From Pinus tabuliformis (Eukaryota > Streptophyta > Pinopsida > Pinales > Pinaceae), in the NCBI GenBank assembly GCA_031772625.1, contig CM062819.1, forward strand, positions 1,236,511,897 to 1,236,575,896: a DNA stretch of 64,000 nt, given 5' to 3'. Below are positions 54,389 through 64,000 of the stretch, piece by piece. The translations under genes and the position numbers were made by a program. The first letter of the stretch is position 1. Each line of letters opens with the position of its first letter. The notes under the pieces are model-generated. The model saw nothing but the letters and a program-made list of their open reading frames with translations. It was not told where the DNA came from and did no database searches.

Positions 54389-54970
54389 TAACCAACACTT
54401 AGCCAATTCTGCTGCCTTCCAAGCCCCTATTTCCTTGCCCAATTCCTGTGAGGATCAACCCATATTTAATTGGTAAATCCTTCCTCCATAACTATAAAAT
54501 CCAAAACTAGGTCCTTCTCTAATTGCATGCATGACATGTACAACTCAAATCATCATACAAATGATAGCACACTGTCCCTGCACTCTAGTCTAAACTGGGT
54601 CTTTATCTGAACTGACATGCATGAGTTTCTCATAAGGGAATCTTCAATAAGCTGGAGTAGCACCGAGGATGCACTAGTGCACCAACTCACTACTAGACAT
54701 CTAATAGTTCCACAAACAGTTAGAACTAGTTTACTTGTCTACAACTCAATCAAAGTGAGTTACCTAATTACAACTCAAATAAACTCATCTTGGACCCCTA
54801 AAATTTAGGGAGAACATATAAACGACTACATAAATACTTCCAACTATAAATTACTAATCTAGTTAATTTAATTAAACTTAATTAACTATTTACAAGTTGC
54901 TATGAGAGTAGAATTTGATTTTAATTCAAGGACAAATTAAACTAGATTTTCTGGTTGCCATTTCTTAACA
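54389..54970 (-). repeat. Copia-C 5' LTR, right piece
   Basis: Continues 15689 beyond Copia-B and matches 145-725 of the left LTR. Ends TTAACA at 54970. Confidence 0.9.
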
Positions 54971-55839
54971 ACAAGTGCACAACCTATCTCTCTGCTCACT
55001 GAAGGCCTCTGACCTAGACTTAGTCAAAATTTTCCTTGACTTGAACTCCTATTTCCTTGCACTGTTCCTTGAGGAGCTAGCCCCTAGTATTTAGGAAATT
55101 CCTCTAATTGAATTATGCAATTCCTTCGGCTGATCATCTGACTGCATGCAACACCTGTACACTCAAAACTAGTATACAACTGATGTTACACTACCTTGGA
55201 ATCTCCACATCAACTAGGCAACTCTAATTATTTTCACGCACTAGCTATTTTGGGATGATTTATCAGTTAACTGGATGATCATTGAGTTTGATTGAAGTCC
55301 CACTGCTTAACTAACCTTCCCCTAGTTCCTCCAAAAGTTGGAACTATTTTCACTGAAAACAACCTTAGATAACTAACCTTGATTGCTACAAATTAGCAAT
55401 CACCCATGCAGAACTGAACTCTAAATCCTCCAACTTGATTTTACTGAGTAAACTGGGTGACTCAAGCCATGTCACACAAGTTAACATCATCCAAGTTGTT
55501 TGCTGATGTGGAAATTCAAATTTTCTCAATTTAATCAAGGCAAAATCAAATTGAGAATTTCATGCTGCATTTTTCAAAACTCCCTCCCAGCACGAAAGAG
55601 ATTATCAACCATCCCTATCCTGCACCTGCGGAACTTCAAATTCCCTCTTGACAAGGCCTTTGTCAAAATGTTAGCATCTTATTCCTCAGTTGGAATGTAC
55701 TGCAACAACATTATCTGCCTCTGCACATAATCTTGTAAATGGTGCTTTTGGATATATATATACTTGGATCAATCGTGAAAAAAATGATTTTCAGAGAGCT
55801 TGATGCAACTCTAATTATCATAGTAGATCACAGTTGGAT

Positions 55840-57420
55840 CCATCATCTAACCAAATAATCCAAAAAGTATATTTCTCATCCAGATCGCCTCACATGATGC
55901 TTGACTAGTAGCCATGTATTCTGCTTCTGCCGAGCTGAGTGCCACAAATATTTGCTTCCTTCTATACCAAGAAACCACTGTAGACCCAACACTAAAATCC
56001 CCCCTGATTTACTCTTTTGGTTTGATGGAATCCCCACCTAATCTGCATTTGTGAAGCCACATAGCAGCACTCCCTTTGTCCATCTGTACCATAGTCCAAA
56101 CTGGGTAGTTCCTCTGAGGTACCATAGAACATTCTTAGCTGCCCTCAAAAATAATTTGGTTGGCATAACCATAGCTTTGATGAGATGGTTGAATCATATA
56201 TGGTCATGTGTTCACAAGATACATTAGTGAACCCACCAACTATCGATAAACAGTAGCATCCACTTCCTCACCTGAAGTGGCATCTTCTTTCCTCCAGTTG
56301 GTCGCTAGAGGTGTCTCCATGGGTTTTCACTTGTGCATGCAGAGCCTTTGAAGTATCTCGTTGGTATACTTTCCCTGAGAGACAAACAATTCCCCATTTC
56401 CTTTCCATACTTCCAATATGAGGAAGTAATGATGAGAACCATGTCCTTAATTTTAAACTTTCTTGTAAGGTCCTCCTTCCAAAATCTGATCAACTACTCA
56501 TCACGAGTCAAAATCAAATCGTCAACATAAAATACAATAATCAACAATTTACCAAGTTCTACCAAGATATGATAGAGGGCTGCATCTGATTCACTTTTGG
56601 TGAATCCCAAACCGGTGAGATAACTATCGATCCTGGTGTACCAAACACGAGGTTCTTGCTTGAGATCGTACAACGCTCACTTGAGTCTGCACACATGAGA
56701 CTCTTGATCAAAAGTCTCGAAGCCTCCTGGTTTCTTGATGTACACCTCCTACTCAATAACTCCATTGAGGAATGTTGTTTTACATCTTGGTGGATATTCC
56801 ACCCCATCTGTGCATCCAGATCAAGAATTGATCTAATAGATGAGTACCTTGCTACAAGAGAAAAGGTCTCATCATAGTCAATCCCCTCAACTTGAGAGTA
56901 CCCCTTGGCCAAAAATCTAGCCTTGTAATTTTCTATGCTTTTGTCTGCTGCATGCTTTAGCTTGAAGATTCATCTTGAACCCACAATTGATTTGTTTCCT
57001 AGTCTTGGGACCACTTCCCAAACACTGTTCTTTACAATGGATTCATATTCCTCCACCATTGCATCAACCTATACAATTTTCTCTACTTCTTCCTCAAAAG
57101 AGGATGGCTCAGTCTCTACAAGTTCAGTGATTAGAGCCATGTAGTTAGTGTACCGATCGAGTGACCTTCTCTACCTACGTTGATTTGAAGGAGCAACCAC
57201 ATTCTCCCTCACATCCTGCACAAGTCTCTCAGCTTCCCTGGTCCTTTTTCTGCCTTCTCTAGATGGTTCTACTTGAGTGGTTGTTTCCACTCTTTTCTCC
57301 TCAACTTGTGGCTTCTCCACAACTTCTTGAGGTTCATCCTTTGGAGCTAAAAGCTCCTGCTCTGGTGGGATCTGAAGCTCCCTCTCAAGAGAGCACGACA
57401 TCAATTTTTCTTCATCAAAT
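55840..57420 (-). pseudogene. Copia-D RNase H, RT and linker
   Basis: RT is shown by AKGYSQVEGIDYDETFSLVA and RYSSIRSILDLDAQMGWNIH at 56559-56912. The preceding linker (57171-57404) is rich in Glu, Pro and Gln (PPEQELLAPKDEPQEVVEKP), as in Copia elements between integrase and RT. Much decayed. Confidence 0.8.
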
Positions 57421-57599
57421 TTGACATCCCTTCACACAAATATCATTCTAAGGGATGGAAAGTACACATGTAGGTAGTTGTGGGGAGTTTTTGTGTAACC
57501 CACAAATACCTCAAATTCTGCTGCTAGCTCTAGCTTCTTCCTTGATTATTTGGGGACATGGAAGTAAACAAAGGCTCCAAAAATCCTCAGGTGTGACAC

Positions 57600-58490
57600 A
57601 TCCGGTTTTCTCCCTTAGAAAGCCTCCTCTGGTGTAATCATGTGTAGAATTCGATGAGGACTCTGGTTCTGCAAATAAACTACTGTGTTGGATGCCTCGA
57701 TATACAAATGCAGAGGTAGGCCTTGATCATGCAACATTTCCTTCGCTGCTCCCACAATGCTTTGATTATTTCTCTTAGCCACCGCATTCTGCTGTGGGTT
57801 GCAGGGTGCTGTCAATTCTTGTTAAATGCCTTCTTTTGCACATAAATTTTTAAATTCGTTCGACACATACTCACCTCCATTATTGCTCATGAGAACCTTC
57901 ACCTTCTTTCTGGTTTCTTTCTCAACCAATGCCTTGGATTCTACGAACTTGGAGAATGTCTCGTCTTTCTTCTGCATGAAGAAGTTCCAACACTTCCATG
58001 AGAATTCATCAATAAAAATGACAAAATATTTGTGCCTGGCAGTGGAGGTTGTCGAGAAAGGTCCACAGACATTAGAGTGGATCCCTTCAAGGACTGCATG
58101 TGCTTTGTTGTCCTGATCATGGAAGGTGGCTTTTGTGTACTTCCCCAAGGTACATACTTTACATACATCCTGTTGCTCAAGTGATCCTTTGGGGAGACCT
58201 ATGGTTATTTGCTACATGATCTTCAAAGCGCCATAATGAAAATGGCCAAGTCTTCTATGCCAAAGTTCACTGACATCATGACTCTACGCCTTCTCCACCT
58301 TTGCGCTCAATGCAACACAATACTCCACATCTAGCTTGTACAGGTTCTTCACATGAACCCTAATATGCTTCACTTGTCTTGTGGATATGTGTCTCAAGAA
58401 TGCCTTTCCTTTTCTGAAGATCACATCATAACCACGATCTTCCAAAACTGCAACAGAGTTGAGATTTTTCTTTAGGCCCAAAATTAACAT
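57600..58490 (-). pseudogene. Copia-D integrase and GAG-pre-integrase
   Basis: GIHSNVCGPFSTTS, YFVIFIDEFSWKCWNFFMQK, KVLMSNNGGEYVSNEF and TAPCNPQQNAVAKRNNQSIV show the rve core in order. LILGLKKNLNSVAVLEDRGY (58284-58490) is the region before pre-integrase. Fossil. Confidence 0.85.
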
Positions 58491-58600
58491 GACATCCTTG
58501 AGCCTGAGAGAGGAGCCTGAATCCCTCTAAAAGGTGATTGTACCAATATTTGTTGCGCTATAACTTCTGTCATCCAATGAAATGATGTTCTCTTGTTACA

Positions 58601-58689
58601 TGATGAGCCCCCAGAGGTAAATCAAATGATTTACAAATCAATGATTGGAAGCCTATTGTACCTAACAACCTTAAGGCTAGACATTATGT
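58601..58689. other. Junction between Copia-D and Copia-E
   Basis: Neither element is recognised here. The breakpoint is not marked by a repeat I can see. Confidence 0.4.
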
Positions 58690-59874
58690 AAGTTGTTGGT
58701 GTAGCATAAAGGAATCAATCAACCCCCCAAAAAATTCATATCTTAGTTTCCAAGAGGATTTTTAGGCACTTAGCCACAATGGACATTGGTCTATGGTATC
58801 AAAAAGGAGAAAATACCTCTTTCACTACATACATAGATTTTGATTGGGATCAGAGTGTAGATGATAGGAAAAACACGTGGTAGTGATTCCTTCCTAGGGA
58901 ATTGTTTGGTGGCTTGGTTGAGAAAAAAGAAAACTTCTATCTCACTTTATACTACTAAATTCAAGTACATAACAACTGCAACAAGTTTCTCTCAAATTTT
59001 GTGGATGAAGAAAACATTATAAGGCATGAAGGTAACTTATGATAAACCCATTCCCATTATATGTGATAACACAAGTGCTATCAATATATCGAAGAATCCT
59101 ATTCTTCACTAAAAAGCCAAGCACATCCCCATAAAGTACCATTTTCTTAGAGAAAAAGTTACTAATCAGATTGTGAGGTTGGAGTACATACCCACAAAAG
59201 AACAAGTTGTTGATATCTTCACTAAGCCTCTTGTCCGAGAGCAGGCTTTGAGTACTTGAGGGAAAATTTTGGAGTGATGTCTCAGTCATCTCTTCACTAG
59301 TGTTCTTCACTGAAAAAACAAAACAATTGTCCAAATATGTCCAAGGATAGTTGTATAGTTACAGAAGAGAAAAGAGACCAAGCTTAAGGGGAGATTTAGG
59401 ATCAACAAGAGTATTTAAAGTTTAGGGGGAGCAGAGTGCAATACAAGAACCATGAAATGACAAATTTTCATTGGTATCAATTGATTTAAGTTGGTGGCCC
59501 ATGTCAGTAAGAGGGGGAGAATTATCAACAACAAAAATTAAAATCACCAACTTGTTATATCTAGGGTTATTACTAAAGCTCTTTAGGGGGAGTCACTAAT
59601 TCCATTTTCCATTGATTTCAAAGGGGGAGAATAATTAGCCATTAGAACCTCAAAGCCAAAAGGATCATGAGAAGACATTGGCACTTTAAAAGCAAAGGGG
59701 GAGAGTGAGTAGAAAGTCATAGTCTCTTCAACCTATCAAGGGTAGTCAAGCCCACAATCCATCAATGACCAACAATGTCAGGTGCTATTGCCACTAATTC
59801 CAAATGAAGAGATTGTTAATTATGTTGGTAGTAGTTTTCATTGTTTTCAGGTGATATCAAGTTCAAGGGGAGCT
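58690..59874 (+). pseudogene. Copia-E: 3' end of a plus-strand Copia pol (SIRE-like) and its 3' untranslated region
   Basis: The plus strand around 58720-59260 encodes RNase [65 protein letters not shown] and [15 protein letters not shown]. It is followed by 600 bp with many GGGGGAG purine tracts, ending TTCAAGGGGAGCT before a TGTTGGG LTR start. This matches SIRE/Maximus-style Copia elements. The rest of the element is missing on the left; broken. Confidence 0.75.
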
Positions 59875-61905
59875 TGTTGGGTTTTCATGCATGATGCTTA
59901 TGATGTCATTAATGTGTTGGTTGCTTAATAAGTATTGTAAATCTAGTGTGTTTTGTTTACTAACTGCTAGATGTGTAGCTTAGTAGCCTATCATTGAAGG
60001 AATTTTGTCTACAGGTAACATGTTCAAAAGAACATGAAAAGTTTTTGATTGGTTATCCCTCTCTGAGAGCTTTCTAGTGGTATATGGAACATAGTCTAAC
60101 TCCCCAGGAATGAAGAGAAATCAGAGTTTGAAGTGATGGAGTCAAAACATTGTTTTGATGGGGTAGATGGACCTAGGATGACATGGAAAGTTTACTTGGA
60201 AGAGATAAATGGGAGACAATGACATGGTACACTAAGGCGAGGACACATGATAGGTGGATTTGACATTTTTGAGTGTCCATGTCACCCTTTTCCGAGTGAC
60301 ACATGGCAGTGACATGGCATGACATGTGGGAGATTGTGATGTGGCAATGATGTGGAGATTTCATGGCCATCATTGCATAGTTGAAGCATCAGGAAATGGG
60401 CCAAATTGACCTATGTGGCACTGCGTTGTACAAGTAAATATGAAATTTTTTTTGGATCCCCCCGTTAAAGTTCAAAAAGGCGTGGGGGGGAGTGTGATGT
60501 CTCTGCCATCATATTTAATCATCTCATGAATCACTTGGAGCAAATTAAAAAGGTGGTGGTTGTTTAAAATGCATATATGACAAATTGTGAAACCCCCCCC
60601 CCCCCTCCCCCTCTCATTGAATCTTAGATAGGAGGGGGGGCTCTGAAGTGACGTCTCCACTGTCGATTGTAATATAATTTCTTGGTGCGCCTTATAAGGT
60701 GTTGGTTATTTAATTATGGTAAGTATGTAGTGGTCCATGCCTAAGCACCATGGGGGCTTGAGGGCTTGAGCACTTGGTCACGATCGACAGACATATGCAC
60801 CAAGGAGCTGAATATAAGGGGCTATGAGATGGAAATTTGGTGTTTGGATGCCAAAATTTAGTTAAGGGATTAATGTATGTTTTATGGGAAAATATGCTAT
60901 GGCAACATCTATAAAAGGAAACAAGGAGACATAAGAAGTGTAGTTCTTATGCAAATCAAGGAGAATAGTTGTTGTAAGTTTGAGAATTGTAGATCTGAGA
61001 TCTAAGATGCAACAAAAAGTAATATGAGCAACAAAGCTATAGGAGCTAAATGCAAATGAGTGTGAGCTGTGTGCCAAAACGATACATATATGAGACACAA
61101 GATTTTGAAGTGTTTTATAAAGTTTAAGTGTGTAGATGCATTGAGGTCTAACATTTTTGCATTAAAGAAAAGTGGAGAGATGAGATAGAGTTGCATAGGG
61201 CTGTTAAGAAAAATATGTATGCGCAAAAATGGATGAAATCTGGAGCTATTTTGAAAATATAAATGGCCGATCTAAAGAGATCTAGAAAAACCAGAGTAGA
61301 CATAAAGGGTTGAGATCAAAATGTCAAGAGAAGAAAGGTTGTTGCAAAGCAAAGATTAACAAATATGAAAACTAAATATTAGTGTCAACGATATTTTAAT
61401 TAAAGGGCCTTAGATATGAGTTTGAAAATTAATGAGAGATTGGATCCAATGTGAAAATAAGGTTGGTGCCTAGACATCAGAGGATAGAAGTATCCTTTAG
61501 GTTGGTGCCTGAAAAAATCACGGTTTTGGTGCCTCTAGCAAGTTAAAGCTTGCAAATTTGATGGGGTTGGTACCCCCAATTGGTTGGTGCCTGAAAATAG
61601 CAGGAGTTGGTGCTTGCAAAGGAAAGGAGGTTGGAACCTCCTATAGGTTGAAACCTACATAACATTATGTAAATTGGAGTTGGAGTTTACATTTACATTA
61701 AGAATAAAAAGAAGATCTTTGGTTCTCCCCCGTATGGGTTTCCAGGTAAACATCATGTGTGCAAACTTTATGTGATTGATTATATGTTGTATTATTGAAT
61801 GTGTTAATTGGAAAAGTATCATTAAAAATTTATAAAATACTAATTCAACCCCCACCCATACCCCTCCCACCCTCAATATTTTCCTAGTTTCCAATATTTT
61901 TCACT
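59875..61905 (+). repeat. Copia-E 3' LTR (right end uncertain)
   Basis: Starts TGTTGGGTTTTC after a purine tract. Contains a C-run (60593-60605), a word array (61461-61658), and ends near the ACTAATTCAACCCCC-type text (about 61840-61905) often seen at such LTR ends. No second LTR is in the window to fix the end. Confidence 0.5.
61461..61658 (+). repeat. Array of GGTTGGTGCCT words in Copia-E LTR
   Basis: Copies near 61461, 61500, 61524, 61564, 61582 and 61605, ending in AGGTTGGAACCT and AGGTTGAAACCT (about 61628-61656). Spacing is irregular. Confidence 0.75.
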
Positions 61906-62417
61906 TCCAAAATTTGTCCTAGATTGTCAAATGTATCCAATTAGTTGTTGAAATCCATTATGCACAAAGACATGATGGAGATATAGATTATTATAAATGC
62001 CACAGGGAAATAAGAAAAATATATTAATTATATGTATGAGTATTTTGATATTGTTAACTATGTTTATTAAGAATCATTATAGAGATCTAGATTATTATGA
62101 ATCCTAGGAAGAAATAGAAAATTATGTTAAATATACACATGGATAGTTTGATATGTTAGACCCATTTTTCACTGATCATAGTGATATAATTTCGATCTCA
62201 AAAATTTCGGATATATTTTTTAAGACTTCATTTAATGGGATACATAGTCCATCGACTAAATATAAGCAAAGTGTTATGAATCTTGTTCCTTAAAAATAAT
62301 AAGAAACTAATAATTATAGTCCACTTTGAGGAGGAAACCTTCTTTTACAATGAATACAATGCACAAGACACAATGTGATGACCCTAGTACTAGGTATCCT
62401 TTGTGTGTGTGTGTGTG

Positions 62418-62475
<58 letters not shown>

Positions 62476-62494
62476 ATTGTAATAAAATGGGACC
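61906..62494. other. AT-rich spacer
   Basis: No gene or element recognised; contains only the microsatellite at 62402-62471. Confidence 0.6.
62402..62471. repeat. Compound microsatellite (TG)9 C (GA)25
   Basis: TG repeats 62402-62419 followed by GA repeats 62421-62471. Confidence 0.97.
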
Positions 62495-62580
62495 TGTTAT
62501 CACTCCTTCGGATCTCCAAGGCTGAGGAAGAGTTCAGCTGAGGTAACCACATACCAACCTTTTGACTTGGTAGCTAGTCG

Positions 62581-62594
62581 AAGAGGGCTCTCTC
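62581..62594. promoter_or_regulatory. Conserved LTR 14-mer (right-end LTR)
   Basis: AAGAGGGCTCTCTC, one base from the reverse complement of the solo LTR 14-mer; 86 bp from the LTR end. Confidence 0.7.
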
Positions 62595-63021
62595 CAAAGA
62601 ATCACAGCCAAAAGGGATAGATGGATTAGGGTTTTAGGCTAGGTATAAAGTGAAAAGGTTGTTTTTATTTGATTTGATGGGGTTTTTGCTGGATGGTAAT
62701 ATTAGGTCAAAAAGCTATGTTAGGGCAAATAAGATATGATTGTAGACATTCAAAGGGGCAAGGTAGGCAGAAGGCTTAATACTTAAAAGGTAATTTGGTG
62801 AGATGGTTTAAGACTAATGAGGAGTTAGAAAGAGAATAGGAGATGTATTCTTCCTAAACTGAAGAAAAAATGGACAAATTATGATAACTTTCCCAAAACA
62901 GAGCATGAGCAAACATGTATTCTGCCTATCAACTTGGAAATTATCATATAACAGACATGAAATGGTTTATGAACTTACAAAACTTTCATACAAATGATAA
63001 CATAGAAGAAACAATGCTAAA

Positions 63022-63029
63022 TATTTATA
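63022..63029 (-). promoter_or_regulatory. TATA box of the right-end LTR
   Basis: The minus strand reads TATAAATA, about 530 bp from the LTR end. Confidence 0.5.
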
Positions 63030-63469
63030 CGACATGTATCCCAAAGAAATAGCTGCAACTCATCTATTAAAATTGGCCAAATTCTGATACAATAACGTCT
63101 CTGATCAATACTACAACATCCAACTGAGTCCAACCTCTTGCAAGAGTGAAGAAGGGAATGATATAGACATAAAAACAACCTTCTCTCATCCTCAGGGGTC
63201 GAATCCCTGAGTTGAGGAAGGGATCCACAAAAATATGAACTGATACCTAGAGTATAGGGAGCTCTAAGTGACTCCTTAATTACATTGAAACTGATTCTTT
63301 TGACTTGATGACAACTTTTACTTGATGAATCTACCCCTAGGTAACTTATCAACCTCATTATTACATTTACCATCCTAAATTACAAGGTTAAAACATCATT
63401 TTATGAGATGAAAGTCAAAATTATAGTGAAAACTCAAAAATATCAACAAATGGTAAAGTGGGCCATTTT

Positions 63470-63885
63470 TCTGCGTGCGCCCTCCCTGTTGCAAGCTGAT
63501 TTTGATTGAGTTGTAGGTGTCTAAATTAGGCTCAAGATGGCTTGCTAGAAATCCCTTAAAGTCTACTTTCTAAATATTCATCCAGTTTGCAAAATGAAGC
63601 TGATTTGACCCCTCAAAAATTCATTCTTCCAAGACTTCTCAGTGCGCAGCGCCTAGGCCAAAATTGAGGCAGAAACACGATTTTTTGCTTGCTTTTTGCC
63701 CTTTTTACCTATTAGTTTTGCAAACGAAGGCTGGAAAAGTCATTTTCTTAGATGTATTGGTAATTTTGCATCCATTGGTGGTCTTAATTTTCTTAAAAAG
63801 TGGCTCAAAAAAGTGCGCAGCACCAAGGGCGTTGCACGCTTGACCATTTTGCTGCCAACTGCGCCCTCACAGTGTCAAGTGCGCC
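63470..63885. repeat. GCGC-containing words in the right-end LTR
   Basis: TGCGTGCGCC near 63472, AGTGCGCAGCGCC at 63641-63653, AAGTGCGCAGCACC at 63811-63824, CTGCGCCC near 63859 and AAGTGCGCC near 63877. Confidence 0.65.
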
Positions 63886-64000
63886 ATCCATCTTGCATCT
63901 TGATTTTGAGTGCCTTCCCTGTGTCCAAATTGATCTCAATATATATAGTTGGAAATATTATCCTATCTATTTTCCAGATATAACTTTATTTTCTAAAATG

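Larger units (their letters stand above)
1..54970 (-). mobile_element. Copia-C: minus-strand Ty1/Copia element, internally deleted, interrupted twice (window starts inside its 3' LTR)
   Basis: The element is recognised by two related LTR stretches (1-725 and 15399-15689 plus 54389-54970), a minus-strand PBS at 15387-15398 and Copia RNase H and RT sequence on the minus strand. Its own DNA is only 1-1131, 14291-15689 and 54389-54970; the rest is Copia-A, Copia-B and what nested into them. The internal part is about 1.5 kb and starts from the PBS almost directly in the integrase-RT linker, so gag and integrase are absent: a deletion derivative that would have needed proteins from relatives. It is broken, with several breaks besides the two insertions. 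The left LTR is cut by the window edge, so the left target duplication cannot be read; the right flank begins ACAAG. It must be older than Copia-A and Copia-B, which sit inside it. Confidence 0.85.
54971..58600 (-). mobile_element. Copia-D: truncated minus-strand Copia element
   Basis: 54971-55579 resembles the Copia-C LTR family and is taken as part of its 3' LTR, cut by the Copia-C insertion. The minus strand then encodes RNase H (about 55880-55960), RT (56300-57150), integrase (57600-58150) and pre-integrase (58200-58490). Sequence similarity ends near 58600 at a junction with unrelated DNA, so gag and the 5' LTR are lost. Broken, with many breaks. As the target of Copia-C it is the oldest member of the stack. 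Confidence 0.82.
62495..64000 (-). repeat. Long LTR related to Gypsy-A and solo LTRs 1 and 2 (incomplete at window end)
   Basis: The plus strand begins TGTTATCACTCC, like the Gypsy-A LTR end on that strand, then GAGGTAACCACA...CCAA(C/T)CTTTT text closely parallel to 26600-26640. The 14-mer follows at 62581-62594 and a minus-strand TATA box at 63022-63029. Further in are GCGC-containing words (63470-63885) set in text alignable with solo LTR-1. The left flank GGACC would be the target duplication. Whether it is a solo LTR or the 3' end of a full element cannot be seen. Confidence 0.75.

Noticed and set aside
59017-59334. Minus-strand frame across the Copia-E RNase H
   Set aside because: Opposite strand of recognisable Copia RNase H sequence.
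60173-61226. Small minus-strand frames in the Copia-E LTR region
   Set aside because: Low-complexity His/Ser/Leu-rich translations of AT-rich LTR text; no start context or motif.
62307-62552. Frames across the TG/GA microsatellite
   Set aside because: Translations of the dinucleotide repeat (Ser-Leu and Arg-Glu runs), not a gene.
62495-64000. Protein frame at 63017-63373 (minus) as an LTR-borne gene
   Set aside because: It overlaps the TATA box and shows no similarity to the other LTR frames; the real frame, if any, would lie beyond the window.

Overview
The window looks like intergenic DNA from a seed plant with a very large genome. A gymnosperm such as a conifer is my guess, resting only on giant nested LTR retrotransposons, AT-rich sequence and the absence of any host gene. 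I recognise no host protein gene, rRNA, tRNA or CRISPR array. At least 95 percent of the 64 kb is LTR retrotransposon, all of it fossil-like, although one element (Gypsy-A) is fairly well kept.

Layout: most insertions can be bounded to the base by TG...CA ends and 5-bp target-site duplications (TSDs). Copia-D (minus strand, from 54971 rightward) was hit by Copia-C (minus, 1-725, 726-1131, 14291-15689 and 54389-54970). Copia-C then received two sister elements, Copia-A (plus, 1132-14290, TSD CTGAC) and Copia-B (plus, 15690-54388, TSD TAGCC/TAACC). Copia-A was hit by solo LTR-1 (4495-12688, TSD GAACT), which was itself hit by solo LTR-2 (6566-10302, TSD CAGAG). Copia-B was hit by Gypsy-B (plus, 19906-53712, TSD GGTTA), and Gypsy-B by Gypsy-A (minus, 26567-45822, TSD ACATC). 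The stack is therefore up to five levels deep. To the right lie a truncated Copia-E (plus, about 58690-61905), a spacer with a TG/GA microsatellite, and the end of another long LTR (62495 to the window edge).

The most unusual system is a set of related long LTRs: 5.38 kb in Gypsy-A, about 4.45 kb in solo LTR-1, 3.74 kb in solo LTR-2, and an incomplete one at 62495. Solo LTR-1, solo LTR-2 and Gypsy-A carry protein reading frames inside the LTR in the element's own sense orientation. In Gypsy-A and solo LTR-2 the frame lies upstream of the TATA box that should drive the element, so it sits in U3, as nef and sag do in some retroviruses. The frames of solo LTRs 1 and 2 are alignable with each other and end in coiled coils. 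Gypsy-A's frame is a different, coiled-coil-rich protein of about 750 codons with its own upstream TATA. All four LTRs share a near-palindromic 14-mer 86-102 bp from their 3' end. Several also carry reiterated CpG-containing words that differ from LTR to LTR.

Other points: Gypsy-A and Gypsy-B use nearly the same primer-binding site but place an extra RNase H domain differently (between protease and RT in A, after integrase in B). Gypsy-B carries an antisense accessory frame between pol and its 3' LTR, and an exon-like cassette in both LTRs. Copia-A has a 29-bp U3 repeat beside its TATA box, with three copies in one LTR and two in the other. All divergence figures are rough hand counts over short stretches.
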